A stretch of 64,000 nt of DNA from Anoplolepis gracilipes. Lineage: Eukaryota > Arthropoda > Insecta > Hymenoptera > Formicidae. Positions 11,732-23,002 of this stretch are shown here, piece after piece (within the stretch, counting starts at the first letter, position 1; every line of letters begins with the position of its first letter). Where the stretch lies: assembly GCF_047496725.1 (NCBI RefSeq), contig NC_132980.1:5559572-5623571 (forward strand). The letters are read 5' to 3'. Both the position numbers and the translations under genes were made by a program. Under the pieces are notes generated by a model that was not told the DNA's origin, made no database searches, and saw nothing but the letters and a program-made list of their open reading frames with translations.

Positions 11732-14700
11732 ATGATCAACATTGAGTACTTTAATCTGAATAAGTTTCTACTACTCCTTATTGGCCTGTGGCCATATAAA
11801 CAATCACATTTCACTCGATTCCAATTTATCTTTCTGTCTGGTATTCTGACATCAAATGTTATATTTCAGGTAAGTTTTAATAATCATAAATTACATTAAT
11901 ATTATCATATTTCATGAATTATTGCAATCTTTGTCCATAAAATTTAAATAACAAAATTTATATTAGCATAAAATTGTTATGTCAGTTGTATTAAAATATG
12001 AGTGTACAAACACATACACATATACGTGTGTATTTATATATATATACATTTTTTTTCTTTTTTTATGCAAACTTATAAATAATATTACTAATTTGCAGTG
12101 TACAACATTTATCTCACATAAATGTACTATAGAGCTCATTATTAAAGTCTTAGCTTCTACATTTTTCTTTACTATTTTTGTGATAAAGTACAACCTGTTC
12201 TATGTTAAGATCGAAAATGTAAGTTAATAGTTTACCAAGAGTTGAGAATTTATACAATTGATAGTTTACTTATCAAGATAATTTTTGGTAAATATTCACA
12301 TAAGGTCAGCCCTTTCAAAAGTCAATGATTTTAACATATGTTGTTACTGTTCTAAGTAACGTTCAAATTGTTTTAGCCGTCGCTCGTCGTTTGTTAGAAA
12401 GTTATAAATAAAAAATGTTTTATTTCGAAATGCCATAATTATTGTATTTGTTACTTTATCTTGATATGTATTTTAAATATTTTCATAACACACACACACA
12501 CACACGAAGGAGTGCAAAGAAGGCTTTCGGCACCCCCTCCCGAAACCGCCCCGTCCATCATGCATCGCGTAAAAAGTTGCAACCCATGTGAACTTTGTCT
12601 TGCAACGTACATGCGAAGCAAGGTGAATGGAGTGGATAAGGGAGAAGGAGGGCCGAAGGCTCCCCTTACATCCCCCCTCCCTCGTGTGTGTGTGTGCGTG
12701 TGTATGTTATGAAAATATTCCTTTACTTATATTTATATTATTCCATGCGAATAAAAATGAAAATTATTAGTACTATTGCACATGTACATATGTAAAAAAA
12801 TTATAATATTTCAAAGTCGCATATCTCAGAAACTAAACGAGATCGTCAATTAAGTTTTATTAGGAAAAGTAGATCAGTACTTTCCTCTCTATAACATATA
12901 TCAAGGTCAACATCATCGGCGAGATGTAACTTTTTCTAGATATTTACCTAAAATAATACTGTCCAAGACATTTTAACAAGATTAAATTTATTGTTTTTTA
13001 AAAGAGCTAATAATATTTACTGCAGTATGTAGTGAAATATTTATTACAATATTATATATGAAGTAGTGTCCAAAAATTACTTAAATTTTATAAGATTTTT
13101 TCTGTTAATAACTTTTTAACAAACAACGAGCGACGACTAAAACCTTTTGATTGTTACTCGGGGTGATGATCTCCACAATATATGTCAAGGTCATTAAGTT
13201 CTAAAGAGGCTGACCTTATGTAAATATTTACCTAATTTTTTTTATAAGTTTTTATGTTATATTTTCTGGCATTATTCTATGTATAAGAATAAAAACATAA
13301 AGTTGTTAAAAACAACAGATGAAGGTTTTATTGGATCAATTACTGCATGTATATAATGAGATAAAAGACAAAAATGAAATTGCTATTATGAACGAATGTG
13401 GATATAATTGTAAACGTTATACCGTTGTACTTACAGGTAAGTAAATCTTGTTAGGTTTGCATGTATACATTCTTCTTAACATATAAGAGCTGTTAACCTT
13501 TCACTTTCGGAAAATGGATTTTGAAAAAATACAATAGTTTCTTTGTGTATATGCATAATAATTACTAACATACCTTTTTTAAATTTTAAATAAAGTTGTA
13601 GAAGAGATAACAATAATTATAAAATAAAGATTGATCACAAATTGATTAAGTTAAAGAAAGAATGTTAAAGTTTTAATTATAATATACGGATATGAGTATG
13701 ACATAATACGTAAATTAATTTAAGAAAATTTATATGACAGAAATTTAAATGACAATCCATTTTCTGACACTTTTCCAGTACTTGGCGTTTGCAGCATATT
13801 TGCTGCTATTATTGCGTCAACTTGGTCCAATATTTTATTGACAAATTCGTCACAATCATATCATTTAATGATTGCAACCGAATATTTTATCGATCAAGAG
13901 AAATATTATTATTTTATTCTGTTTCACTTGTTCATATCGATTTGCATTGGGAGCATTGTAATGTTAGGGACAGGAACAATACTCATTGCGTATCTTCTAC
14001 ATACTATTGGATTGTTTAAAATTGCCAGGTGTGAACACAAATATCATAAATATCATAAATGTTCATATAATTTATTATTTTCAAACAAATGTTTAAATAA
14101 AACAATTTAAATCTAACTAAAGAAATGCATTCAGTTAATAAATTTTTGCGTATAGTTACAACACAAACATTATTTATAGCTACCGTATTGAACGCTCAAT
14201 GAACATTGATATGCTACGAAATATTAATAAAGAAAGCACTTTGATATACGAGGGTTTAATTTGCGCTGTGAACATTCACCTACAAGCTATGAAGTTCGTA
14301 TATACCCGATGTGCGTGAGCTATACATATAATAACAAACTTTTTATTTTTAAAGCTTATCCAGCGATTTGCTATCCAACTTTGAAACAATGATGTTCTGT
14401 TTAGTAGTGTTTACAGTTGGCTCGATCAGCTTTAATCTCTTTCGAGTAAGTTTTCTGCTTTTTTCTCAAATTTATTCTTTAAAGTAAGCGCTCTATATTT
14501 GTTTTGCAAAACAGAAGTTTGGCGTTATAACGGGTGATCATTTAAATTAGATGATTATTAAAAGTAGACAATAATATACATTTCCCTTCTCCGATTTATT
14601 CAGCGGTCATTTAATCGACTAAGATCCAATATCTAATATATTTCATTTGATATTTTTTTGTACAATACAAATCAATTTACAAATGTCAGAATAAATGCGT

Positions 14701-16757
14701 TAATTGAAGAAAAAATATTTTTTCTTAAGTTTAGAAATAGATATAAACGCTATACTGAATGAAAGTATATACATTCCGCAGTAAATATTGATCTAAAAAA
14801 ATCTATCATACAAAATTCAGAAGTACGTTTTTTACCTCTCTTTTATCAATTACGCTATAATCCCTAAACCTTAAATATTTTACTGGATATTTAAAATTTT
14901 CTTAAATTTTTAAATAAAAAAGTTATAAATGAAAATAAATAAATATAAGAAAATTAATTACTTAAATTTTTTAATTTAGAAGATTTATTTATATATTTTT
15001 CCTTTGTTTATCTTTCAAAATTTTTATAAACTATTACATTTTTTGTGCTGATTGGACAATATTTTGAAAACATTTCAACATAGTTCTTGCGCGCATGCAA
15101 AGTTTTGCCTCTTCTCTATATTTACTTAAACTGTTAAAAATTATTTCTTTTCATACGTATAGCAATAAAAGTAACAAGTCTCGTCTACAAAATGGCGTTT
15201 TATTCATTTTTTTCAACCGACTTATTGCGAAGTAATAATCCATTTACTTTCCACAATACAATTCGAATAGCCACCCGTTATTTGCAGATGACTTCATTAT
15301 TAGATGACAAGAATCTTTATTAAATGGTTAGATTTGTTAACTTAACTGTAATTATTTTAATTAATATATAATTTTATAATAATTTTTAAATTAAATTAAT
15401 CTTAATTAGTTTTGAAGATTAGAAATATAGAAGAAATGCTTGTATTATTTGTAAAATCACATGATATATCGCACAGAAAATTATTTACATAATTCAACAA
15501 AAAAGAAACTCAAGAAAAAAAAATATTCATTTTTTGTACTTCTTTATAATAAATATAATTTCAACCACTAAATTTTTAATATTATAGAAATCAGAGATCA
15601 TCTTTATCAGAAAAAGTTATGATTAAAGTAACAAAAAGAGTTATTTAAATGTATTTTATTACACAATATATAATGTAACGCTAAAAGTTACAGACAGATT
15701 TCGTGGTCTAAACAGGAATTTAATTCTGGATAAAAAATTTCCTACAAATATGGCAAAAAATATTTCCTTTAGTTCAAGTGTTCAAAAATTTCTAAAGTTA
15801 TTTTAATACACTTTTAAATCTAAATTCAAAGTTTTTTCATAATTCTATACTTAATCATGAATATCAGATGAGATGAAATCGACAAATTTATTTTTAAAAG
15901 TTAAAAATTCTAAATACAAAATACACTTAAAAATATTTACATTATTAATTAAATATAAAATTATATTAAATATGTAATTACAACATACTATCACACAATA
16001 CGTCACCTAAAATAATTTTAAGACTGTAAAATACATAAAAATAATAATAGATAAAACTAAAAATAAAAATATAAAAAATATTTTTTTAACTTTACCCATA
16101 AATTTTTCAAAATTATGATGTAATATACAAGTTATTAAATTATCATGAAATCTTATTATATCTTAGATTTTTCAGATTATATCGTCTGAAAAGAATATTG
16201 AAGACTTGATATGGCCTTTGCTATTTGCAACTTTCACCATCATATATATGTTTATAGGCAACTATATAGGTCAAAGTATAATGAATCACAATCATGACAT
16301 ATTTATTACCGCGTAAGGAATGTATTTGCAAAACAACATGCACAAAGACTGTAGATTAAATAAACTGTAACATTAAATAAAGATTAATATTTGCACAACA
16401 AGCAGAATAATGGAATTTACTAATAAAGTACTACATCGCAATGCATTTCAGAGGTTTGTATCTAGATTTATTATTCACAATACGTTTTCTAGGTATAACG
16501 TTCGGTGGTATGTAGCTCCATTGTACATACAGAGAATGATATTGTTCCTATTACAAAGAAGTTCGATGGACTATGTTCTTAAGTTAGGTGGACTATTTGT
16601 TGCATCTATAGAGTGGTTTGCTTCGGTATGAGAAAAAAGATGTAGTAAAATATATTTACATAAAAAGATATATAAAAACATAAAAATGTAATATCTTTTA
16701 TTTTAGCTGATAAAGGCTTCAGTATCTTATTTTACAGTCATATACTCTACACAGTGA
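11732..16757 (+). CDS. Locus C: intact nine-exon odorant receptor
   Basis: Exons: 11732-11869, 12099-12218, 13319-13436, 13779-14028, 14180-14293, 14355-14445, 16176-16312, 16493-16625, 16707-16757. Phases agree throughout and give about 383 aa, normal for insect ORs. The ATG begins MINIEYFNLNKFLLLLIGLWPY. Hydrophobic segments fit seven TMs: TM1 in exon 1 (about 30-46), TM2 in exon 2, TM3 and TM4 in exon 4, TM5 in exon 6 (MMFCLVVFTVGS), TM6 in exon 7, TM7 in exons 8-9 (ends SVSYFTVIYSTQ). Exon 4 has the array-wide motif TEYFIDQEKYYYF and ends GLFKIA, continued by SYRIER in exon 5. Exon 5 has a second in-phase donor (GTGAGC after 14314) that would add 7 residues. AATAAA lies at 16781. Intron 2 holds a foldback element. 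By family, this is a ligand-binding subunit working with Orco in the dendrite membrane of olfactory neurons; the ligand is unknown. Confidence 0.93.
12287..13232. mobile_element. Foldback element with 8-bp target duplication, intron 2 of C
   Basis: Ends are GGTAAATATTCACATAAGG and the inverse CTTATGTAAATATTTACC, flanked on both sides by TAATTTTT (12279-12286 and 13233-13240), an 8-base target duplication as made by hAT-type transposases. Homologous intron 2 sequence in H has one such site and no insert. Long inner arms share cgtcgctcgtcgtttgtta and its inverse. The centre (12488-12710) is GC-rich and bounded by CA and GT repeats that are themselves inverted. No transposase is encoded. Confidence 0.78.
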
Positions 16758-17129
16758 CGAGATTATTATAATTTAAATTAAATAAAATCACGATGAAAAG
16801 AAAATAAATATGGGAAGCATAATAAAAAAAAAATATTATTCCCATATTCTTAATATCTTAGAAAAATAATAAAATTTATTTTTTAGACACATAGTATAGA
16901 TTATAGTTAGTAGTTTTTTTGTGCAAAAGAGAATAAAGGAACATAGTTAATAAATTAAAAATATTAATGCATATTATATCCTTACAATGTATTGAAAGTA
17001 AAATTAAATACTGCGTATGCGTGCGTGCCTGCGTATGTGCACCTCAAATATAATAAAGTATAATAAATATTTAATTATTTTACATTGCCTTTTTAATATC
17101 AATATTATCACAATGCATAATATTTCTTT

Positions 17130-17240
17130 TTCTCTTTCTCTCCCTCTCGCTCTCCCCCACTCTTTCCCTCTTTTTTTCTCTCTCTCCCCTTTCCCTCACT
17201 CTCTCTCTCTCTCTCTCTCTTTCCTTTTTTTCTCTCTGTT
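17130..17240. repeat. CT microsatellite after C
   Basis: An imperfect CT/CCCT tract, the counterpart of the tract after E. Confidence 0.85.
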
Positions 17241-18261
17241 TTTTTCTAACATATTACACTTTTAAATAAATATTTATTGTTAATATCGGTAATCATTTGA
17301 TTTCTAAACTTCCAATAATATATAATATATATGCGCATTAAATTAAAAAAGAATGTATAATTTTTAATATAAGAAGTATATTAGTATAACTGCAGTGTAG
17401 AAATCGTCAGTACGCTAATCGTGTAATTTTTTTTTAATTTGGAAGCGCATTGTCACATTCGATTTGTTTTTCACCGAACAGTTCAGACATCAAAATATTT
17501 CAAGTCAAGACTAAACATGAGTGTGTGTATTCATTCGAATGAAAAGAAGGAAAAAGTGTCTACATAAGAATATAAAGCAGAATTGTTTTCACAAAAAAGT
17601 GGATAGGACATTCACGCACGCACTTTTAAGGTATCGATCGTTTAAATCAAGTACACTTTATTTTATTGAATTGCACGTGTTTAATCTCACGCTATCACTT
17701 TGCGTCCCCTTCTTTTTTTACATTACACATATTATATTAATTTGCTATTACAAAATGTTAGAAAAGGAAATAATGACAAAGATTAAAGAAAAAAAAATTG
17801 GTATTTCTCAGGAAAGCAAAAAATGGATAAAAATTTCCTGGAAGAATATAGAGTGTAAAAGGTAGCAATATTTTCTTTTTTATACCCTTTGTAGATTAGA
17901 CCATGCCGGATTATATTAGAGAAAAAAGACAACTCTTGAAAATAAAAAGAGATAAAAAAAGAATTGGATTTAAGAAAAAAATACAGAAAAGTCAAGTAAT
18001 GCTTTACTGTATAATATTATGTACATAAAATCGAACTCTCGATTTATATATAGATGTTTCTGCAACATGAATAACATCTAATATGTTTATTTATAAGTAT
18101 GTGATATAAAGAATTAATTACAAGTTTAAAACACACATGCAAAATGACTTGCATATAAAATACTAAAATAATTAATTAAAAATATTAATTTGTGTTATTA
18201 ATAGAAAATAGTAGCACATTACTCTGTACGTATATTACTCTATACGTTTTGTGTGTGTGTT

Positions 18262-18268
<7 letters not shown>

Positions 18269-18319
<51 letters not shown>
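18269..18319. repeat. AT microsatellite in the C-D spacer
   Basis: About 50 bases of pure AT. The E-F spacer has a GT tract at the equivalent place. Confidence 0.9.
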
Positions 18320-18324
<5 letters not shown>

Positions 18325-19265
18325 TATCCATATTAAATATAAATTGTTCAACTTCAAACGTAGTCATTTATATTTAGGAAGACATATTTAGCTCTTCTAG
18401 CAATGCAATTTTCATCAATCACGAGATCATCGAAAAAACAATAAAGGTAAAAACAAATAATAATACGTGTCACACATCTCGTATAAAACAATGTAATTTT
18501 TATTGTCATTTTTATCATCAAAATTATTTTTTTGTCGGCTTTTGTAAGCTTGAAGCTTCATCGGTATTTTTGCACTATCAAGATTATTGTTAATCTATTC
18601 ACATAAAAAATTCTATAAAATTCTACAAAATCGTATTCCATCGTATTCCATCACCTAACAACCGACACAATATAAATAAATTACGTAACACTGTAGTGTA
18701 TACATTAGACATTAGACATTAGACAGATTAATATACATCTATTAATTATTTTCTAACGATAAAATTTAATGTACAATTAGTATACCTTTGAAAAGACGAA
18801 AACCTATAACGAATAAAGTTAAAGCTTTGTATGCATTTTAAAAATGTAGAATCAATTTAGGTTTGATGAATAAATATGTTTTTGTTAATGCTATAAAAAT
18901 TCTGCAATGTTATCTGTCTCTAAAATAAAAAACATTATTTAATTTAATATATTAGTACATATTTATTGATTTTAAAAATTTATATTTAAAAAAAGGCTCC
19001 AATTTTATTCGTGAGTTGGTTAATTGTCTCTCTCATTATTCGACATTATTTCGAGAAACACTGTTGTGAAAGTACGAATATTCTGATCTCAATGTAGCGA
19101 GGAGTTATGTTGCTTTACATTACACGAAATTTGATAATATTGTGCTACAATTTATTAAAAAAGAGAAGTAAATAATAGTTGATCAATTAATGGAAAAAAG
19201 AGGAGATAAGCGTAACTCTCTTTAGCTACTTTACCAGTCATACATATTCTAGATCTCGCAAAGAA

Positions 19266-20866
19266 ATGATCACCACTGAATTTTTTAATTTGAATAAGAT
19301 TCTACTGCTCATTATTGGCCTGTGGCTCTACAAACAATCAAATTTCACTCGATTCCAATTTATTTTTCCGTCTGGTATTCTGACAACAAATATTATATAT
19401 TTCAGTTAAGTTTTAATAATCATAAATTACATTAATATTGGAATAATTATCATATCTGATGAATTATTGCAATTCTTTCCATAAAATTTAAATATCAAAA
19501 TTTAGATTAGAATAAAATTGTTGTCAGCTATAACTTGAACGTAAATATATACACACATACGTGTATACATATAGGGTGTCCGATAATTCGTAAAAAATCT
19601 GTCGTGTACAGATAAAGCGGATGAAACTGAGCAAAAAAGTTCTGTATTGTTTGGCATTTGTGGGAATAATTATTGAGAAATTAATTAAAAAATATCGACC
19701 AATTAGCGCCAATATATTAGCGCTCTGCAAAAAAACAGCCCGCTTTTACACGGTTACTATGCATGCGACTAACAACCGCGTGACAGCAGGCTGGCTTTTT
19801 TCGCTGCGTGCTAATACTCACACGAATTGGTGGATATTTTTAAATTAATTTCTTAATAATTATTACGAAAATCACCGAGAATTACGAGAATTTTTTTGCT
19901 TAGTTTCATCCGCTCCATCTGGACACGAGAGATTTTTTACGAATTATCAGACACCCTGTATATATATATTTTTCTTTTTTTAATGTAAACTAATAAATAA
20001 TATTACTAATTTGAAGTATACAACATTTATCTCACAAAATGTACTGTAGATCTCCTCATCAAAGTCTTAGCTTCTACATTTTTCTTTGCTATTCTTGTGA
20101 TAAAGTACAATTTGTTCTTTGTTAATATCGAAAGTGTAAGTAAATAATTTACAAAGAGTTGAAAATTTATGCAATTGATAACTTCATTAATTTAGAGCTT
20201 ACTTATCACAATGAGTTTTTCGAATAAGTTTTTATGTTATATTTTCTGGCATTATTTTATGTATAAGAACAAATATATAAAGTTGTTAAAAACAACAGAT
20301 AAAGGATTCATTGGATCAACTGCTGCATGTTTGTAATGAGATAAAAGACAAAAATGAAATTGCTATTATAAACGAATGTGAATATAATAGTAAACGTTAT
20401 ACCGCTCTACTTACAAGTAAGAATATCTTATTAGATTTGCATGTATGTACACATTCTTCTTAACATGTAAAAGTTGTCAAGACTTTACTTTTGAAAAATG
20501 GAAAAATGGATTTTAATAAAATACAAAAATTTTGCCGTGTACATAATAATTAATAACAAATGTTTTTAAATTTCATATAAAGTCGTAGGAAAGATAACAA
20601 TAATTACAAGGTAAAAATCAATCACAAATTAATTAAGTTAAGGGAAGAATATTAAAGTTTCAATTATAACATACGCACATGAATATGACACAGTATAAAA
20701 ATTAATTTAAAAAAACTCATATGACAGAAAAAATTAAAATTTCTTTTTCTCACACTTTTCCAGTAATTACCGTTTGCAACATATCTTTTGGTTCTATTGT
20801 GATATTCTGGTCGGACATTTTCAACATTATATTACTGACAAATGCGTCGAAATCATATCATTTACA
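19266..20866 (+). pseudogene. Locus D: truncated odorant receptor pseudogene (exons 1-4 partial)
   Basis: Exon 1 (19266-about 19405) begins MITTEFFNLNKILLLIIGLW but has two extra bases near its end, and the donor has become TTCAGTTAAG. Exon 2 (20017-20135) has lost one base, which brings TAG into frame at 20047-20049. Exon 3 (20299-20416) is open. Exon 4 starts at 20764 and stops resembling an OR at about 20866, where the sequence changes to ggggaacctcgcgaaccc. Exons 5-9 are absent. F shows the same junction, so the truncation came before the C+D to E+F duplication, while the exon 1 and 2 lesions are private to D. Intron 1 holds a foldback element (19573-19957). Confidence 0.9.
19573..19957. 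mobile_element. Foldback MITE-like element in intron 1 of D
   Basis: Same family as the element in B: ends AGGGTGTCCGATAATTCG and the inverse CGAATTATCAGACACCCT, flanked by TATA. It was probably inherited with F from the D/F ancestor, because the F copy sits at the same place. Confidence 0.75.
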
Positions 20867-21383
20867 GGGGAACCTCGCGAACCCGGAAATTCTGATTTTA
20901 ATGAAACTTTGCACACATATAGAGGAGGTAAATAGATGAATTTAGAAATTTTCAGTTACTGCCCAAAAACGATTCTAAGAGATGAAACCACCCTTTACAT
21001 GAAGAACCGTTTTTTCATATATCTCGAAAATTATTGGAAATATCGAAAAATGTTTTATAGAAAAATGTGAATTGATATATGCTGAATTGATTATTGAATT
21101 ATTGAAATATTGAATGTATTGTGAATTGAATTGTAAATCGATATTTGTTGAATTGATTATTGAGTTACGAAAAAGAAAACAAGAAAAGGAAAAAATAATG
21201 ACTAAAAATTATCAACATATAATAAACATCTCAGATAAGATTTTAAATACATAATTTTAATAATGCAAAAATAATAAATTATTAAGATTCAACTATTATG
21301 TACAACAGAGCAGTATGTAATACAAATGAAATAATATCACAGCCTTCCACATCAAATAATATCGTTTCTTTTAAAAACACATA
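20867..21383. other. Unrelated sequence replacing the 3' half of D
   Basis: It begins ggggaacctcgcgaaccc, then aaattctgattttaatgaaa and ctttgcacacatatagagg, which looks like a dispersed insect repeat. F keeps only about the first 35 bases of it. After 21000 the sequence is AT-rich with short repeats of attgaattgattattgaatt type. No gene is seen. Confidence 0.45.
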
Positions 21384-22218
21384 TGTTACGTCCTGTCGGC
21401 TCCACGTTTTTCCCTCCCACGAAAACGAAGTGATAATCGTCCGATCAGTCATAAAAAGGTCGCGCGACAAAAAAATGTTTTAAACATTGAAAACGATGTC
21501 CAAAGAAATGCCCGGAAGGGATTGATAGCGAAATCCTCTAAATAAATGAATAACAAACACAGCTGCATAATCTCAAGAGATAAACAAACGAAAAATTTCC
21601 ACATTTCCTAAGAGGCCGTACAGAGCTCACCAATCAGCAATAATCAAAAATAAGAAGGAGAAGAATCTCACCAAACCACAGCTTTTTACACGTCGAAATC
21701 TCAAGAGTACTCCCGCCCAAAAATGTTAACACGCCCTCGAGATTCAATATAAAAAGGGAATACTCGCGCACTAACGGGTATTACATTCATTTCCGATCCA
21801 TTCAGTATTACACACACTCGATTCTATCCATTCGGTATTTCGGCATCCACATTCATTCTTTTTCACCAGTTAATTCAGCACCGTTAAGTCTCGCTCAATT
21901 GTACTTTGACTCATTTCGGTCGTTGGCTGATTCTAACAATTCACTTCGCATATCAAGAGTTCTGCATAAAACCTAAATAATTCTGTGCGAAACGTTGACC
22001 ACCCGCCAAACGAAATACAGGAACCGCAGCCGAACCACGACTAAATCCGCCTAAGTAGTAAGTTTACTCTAAATCGCGTCGTAACACTCATCACACTTTT
22101 CGCAAATTTTCATTATTTTCTGATAAATTATTGTAATAAATACCAACCAGAATAAAATCTTTAAAATCACACTCGTTCCCCTTCTCTTCTGGTTAACGTC
22201 CTCCGTACCAATGTAACA
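21384..22218. mobile_element. LTR-like insertion between D and E (uncertain)
   Basis: The block starts TGTTAC and ends GTAACA. On the + strand it has a promoter-like TATAAAAAGGGA at about 21750 followed by an arthropod initiator-like TTCAGT, and AATAAA at about 22150. Its base composition is much less AT-rich than the surroundings, and it has no counterpart in the F-G interval. These points fit a solo LTR, but I see no target duplication, no primer-binding site and no coding sequence, so the class and exact ends are open. Confidence 0.33.
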
Positions 22219-22224
22219 CCCGTG

Positions 22225-22230
<6 letters not shown>

Positions 22231-22262
<32 letters not shown>
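22231..22262. repeat. CA microsatellite next to the LTR-like insertion
   Basis: Sixteen CA units. Confidence 0.9.
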
Positions 22263-22265
<3 letters not shown>

Positions 22266-22653
22266 AATCTAATGCCGTTATTAGAAAGATAAAATAAAAG
22301 ATCATATGTATAACGAAAATTTTTTTATTTTTATTATAATAAAATGTGTTCTGTAAAATTAAAAAGCTTAAAAAAAAAGTTATGTCTAAAAAAAATTATA
22401 TTACCAAAAATCACCTGACTATAAAAAATTGATCCATTTGACTTCCATAAAATATCAAAATTTGAATCGCATTAATAGCTAATTTGATAGTTAAAAATAT
22501 ATGCATATCACTCTTCAAAAATAACACGAGCCCTAGTATAGATAGATCCGACACTAAAAACTGAACGTTCATCTCTAGAAGCAAGTGTACGTTATGAATG
22601 CGCGCAATAAACTGAAGCAAGTAAAATTGTGGTACGAAAAAATGTGACAATTA

Positions 22654-22663
22654 CGCATGCGCG
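22654..22663. promoter_or_regulatory. CGCATGCGCG palindromic motif upstream of E
   Basis: Same motif and flanks as before C, 349 bases upstream of the start codon of E. Confidence 0.35.
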
Positions 22664-23002
22664 ACTTTCGCGTGAATAATCTTCTCAACGAATATATTTT
22701 TCTTTCTTTTTATGAGAAATAGATACTCGCTCAATTGCCTCTCTTATCATATCGATCGCATAATTACAGACATTATTTCGAGAAACACTGTAAAGAAAAC
22801 ACAAATATTTTGATCTCAAGGTAGCGAGAACTTATGTCGTCTTATATTAAACGAAATTTAGTAATTTAGTAATTTTGTACTACAATTTACACTAAAGTAG
22901 AAAAGTAAATAATAGTTGATTAATCAATAGAAAAAGAAGGGGAAAAGCGTAACTCTCTTCAGCTATTTTACCAATCATACATATTCCAGACCTCGTAAAG
23001 AA

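Larger units (their letters stand above)
16758..19265. other. C-D spacer
   Basis: Poly(A) signal of C at 16781, CT microsatellite (17130-17240), the recurrent cacgtgtttaatctcacgct block (17600-17710), AT microsatellite (18269-18319) and the ttcaacttcaaacgtagtc block (18345-18450). It is homologous throughout to 28132-30659. An open frame at 17521-17865 has no family resemblance and is broken in the homologous spacer. Confidence 0.6.

Noticed and set aside
12461..12712. A protein rich in PPPETAPS inside intron 2 of C
   Set aside because: It is the GC-rich core of a foldback element, bounded by CA and GT repeats, and is not conserved in frame in the E copy.
16410..16631. A 73-codon open frame containing RYNVRWYVAPLYIQRM as a separate small gene (also at 27785)
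   Set aside because: It is exon 8 of C (or E) read together with part of intron 7. The acceptor at 16492 and the phase of exon 7 show where the exon starts.
17521..17865. A 114-codon open frame in the C-D spacer
   Set aside because: The homologous E-F spacer has an early stop and indels in this frame, and the translation is low-complexity and lysine-rich.
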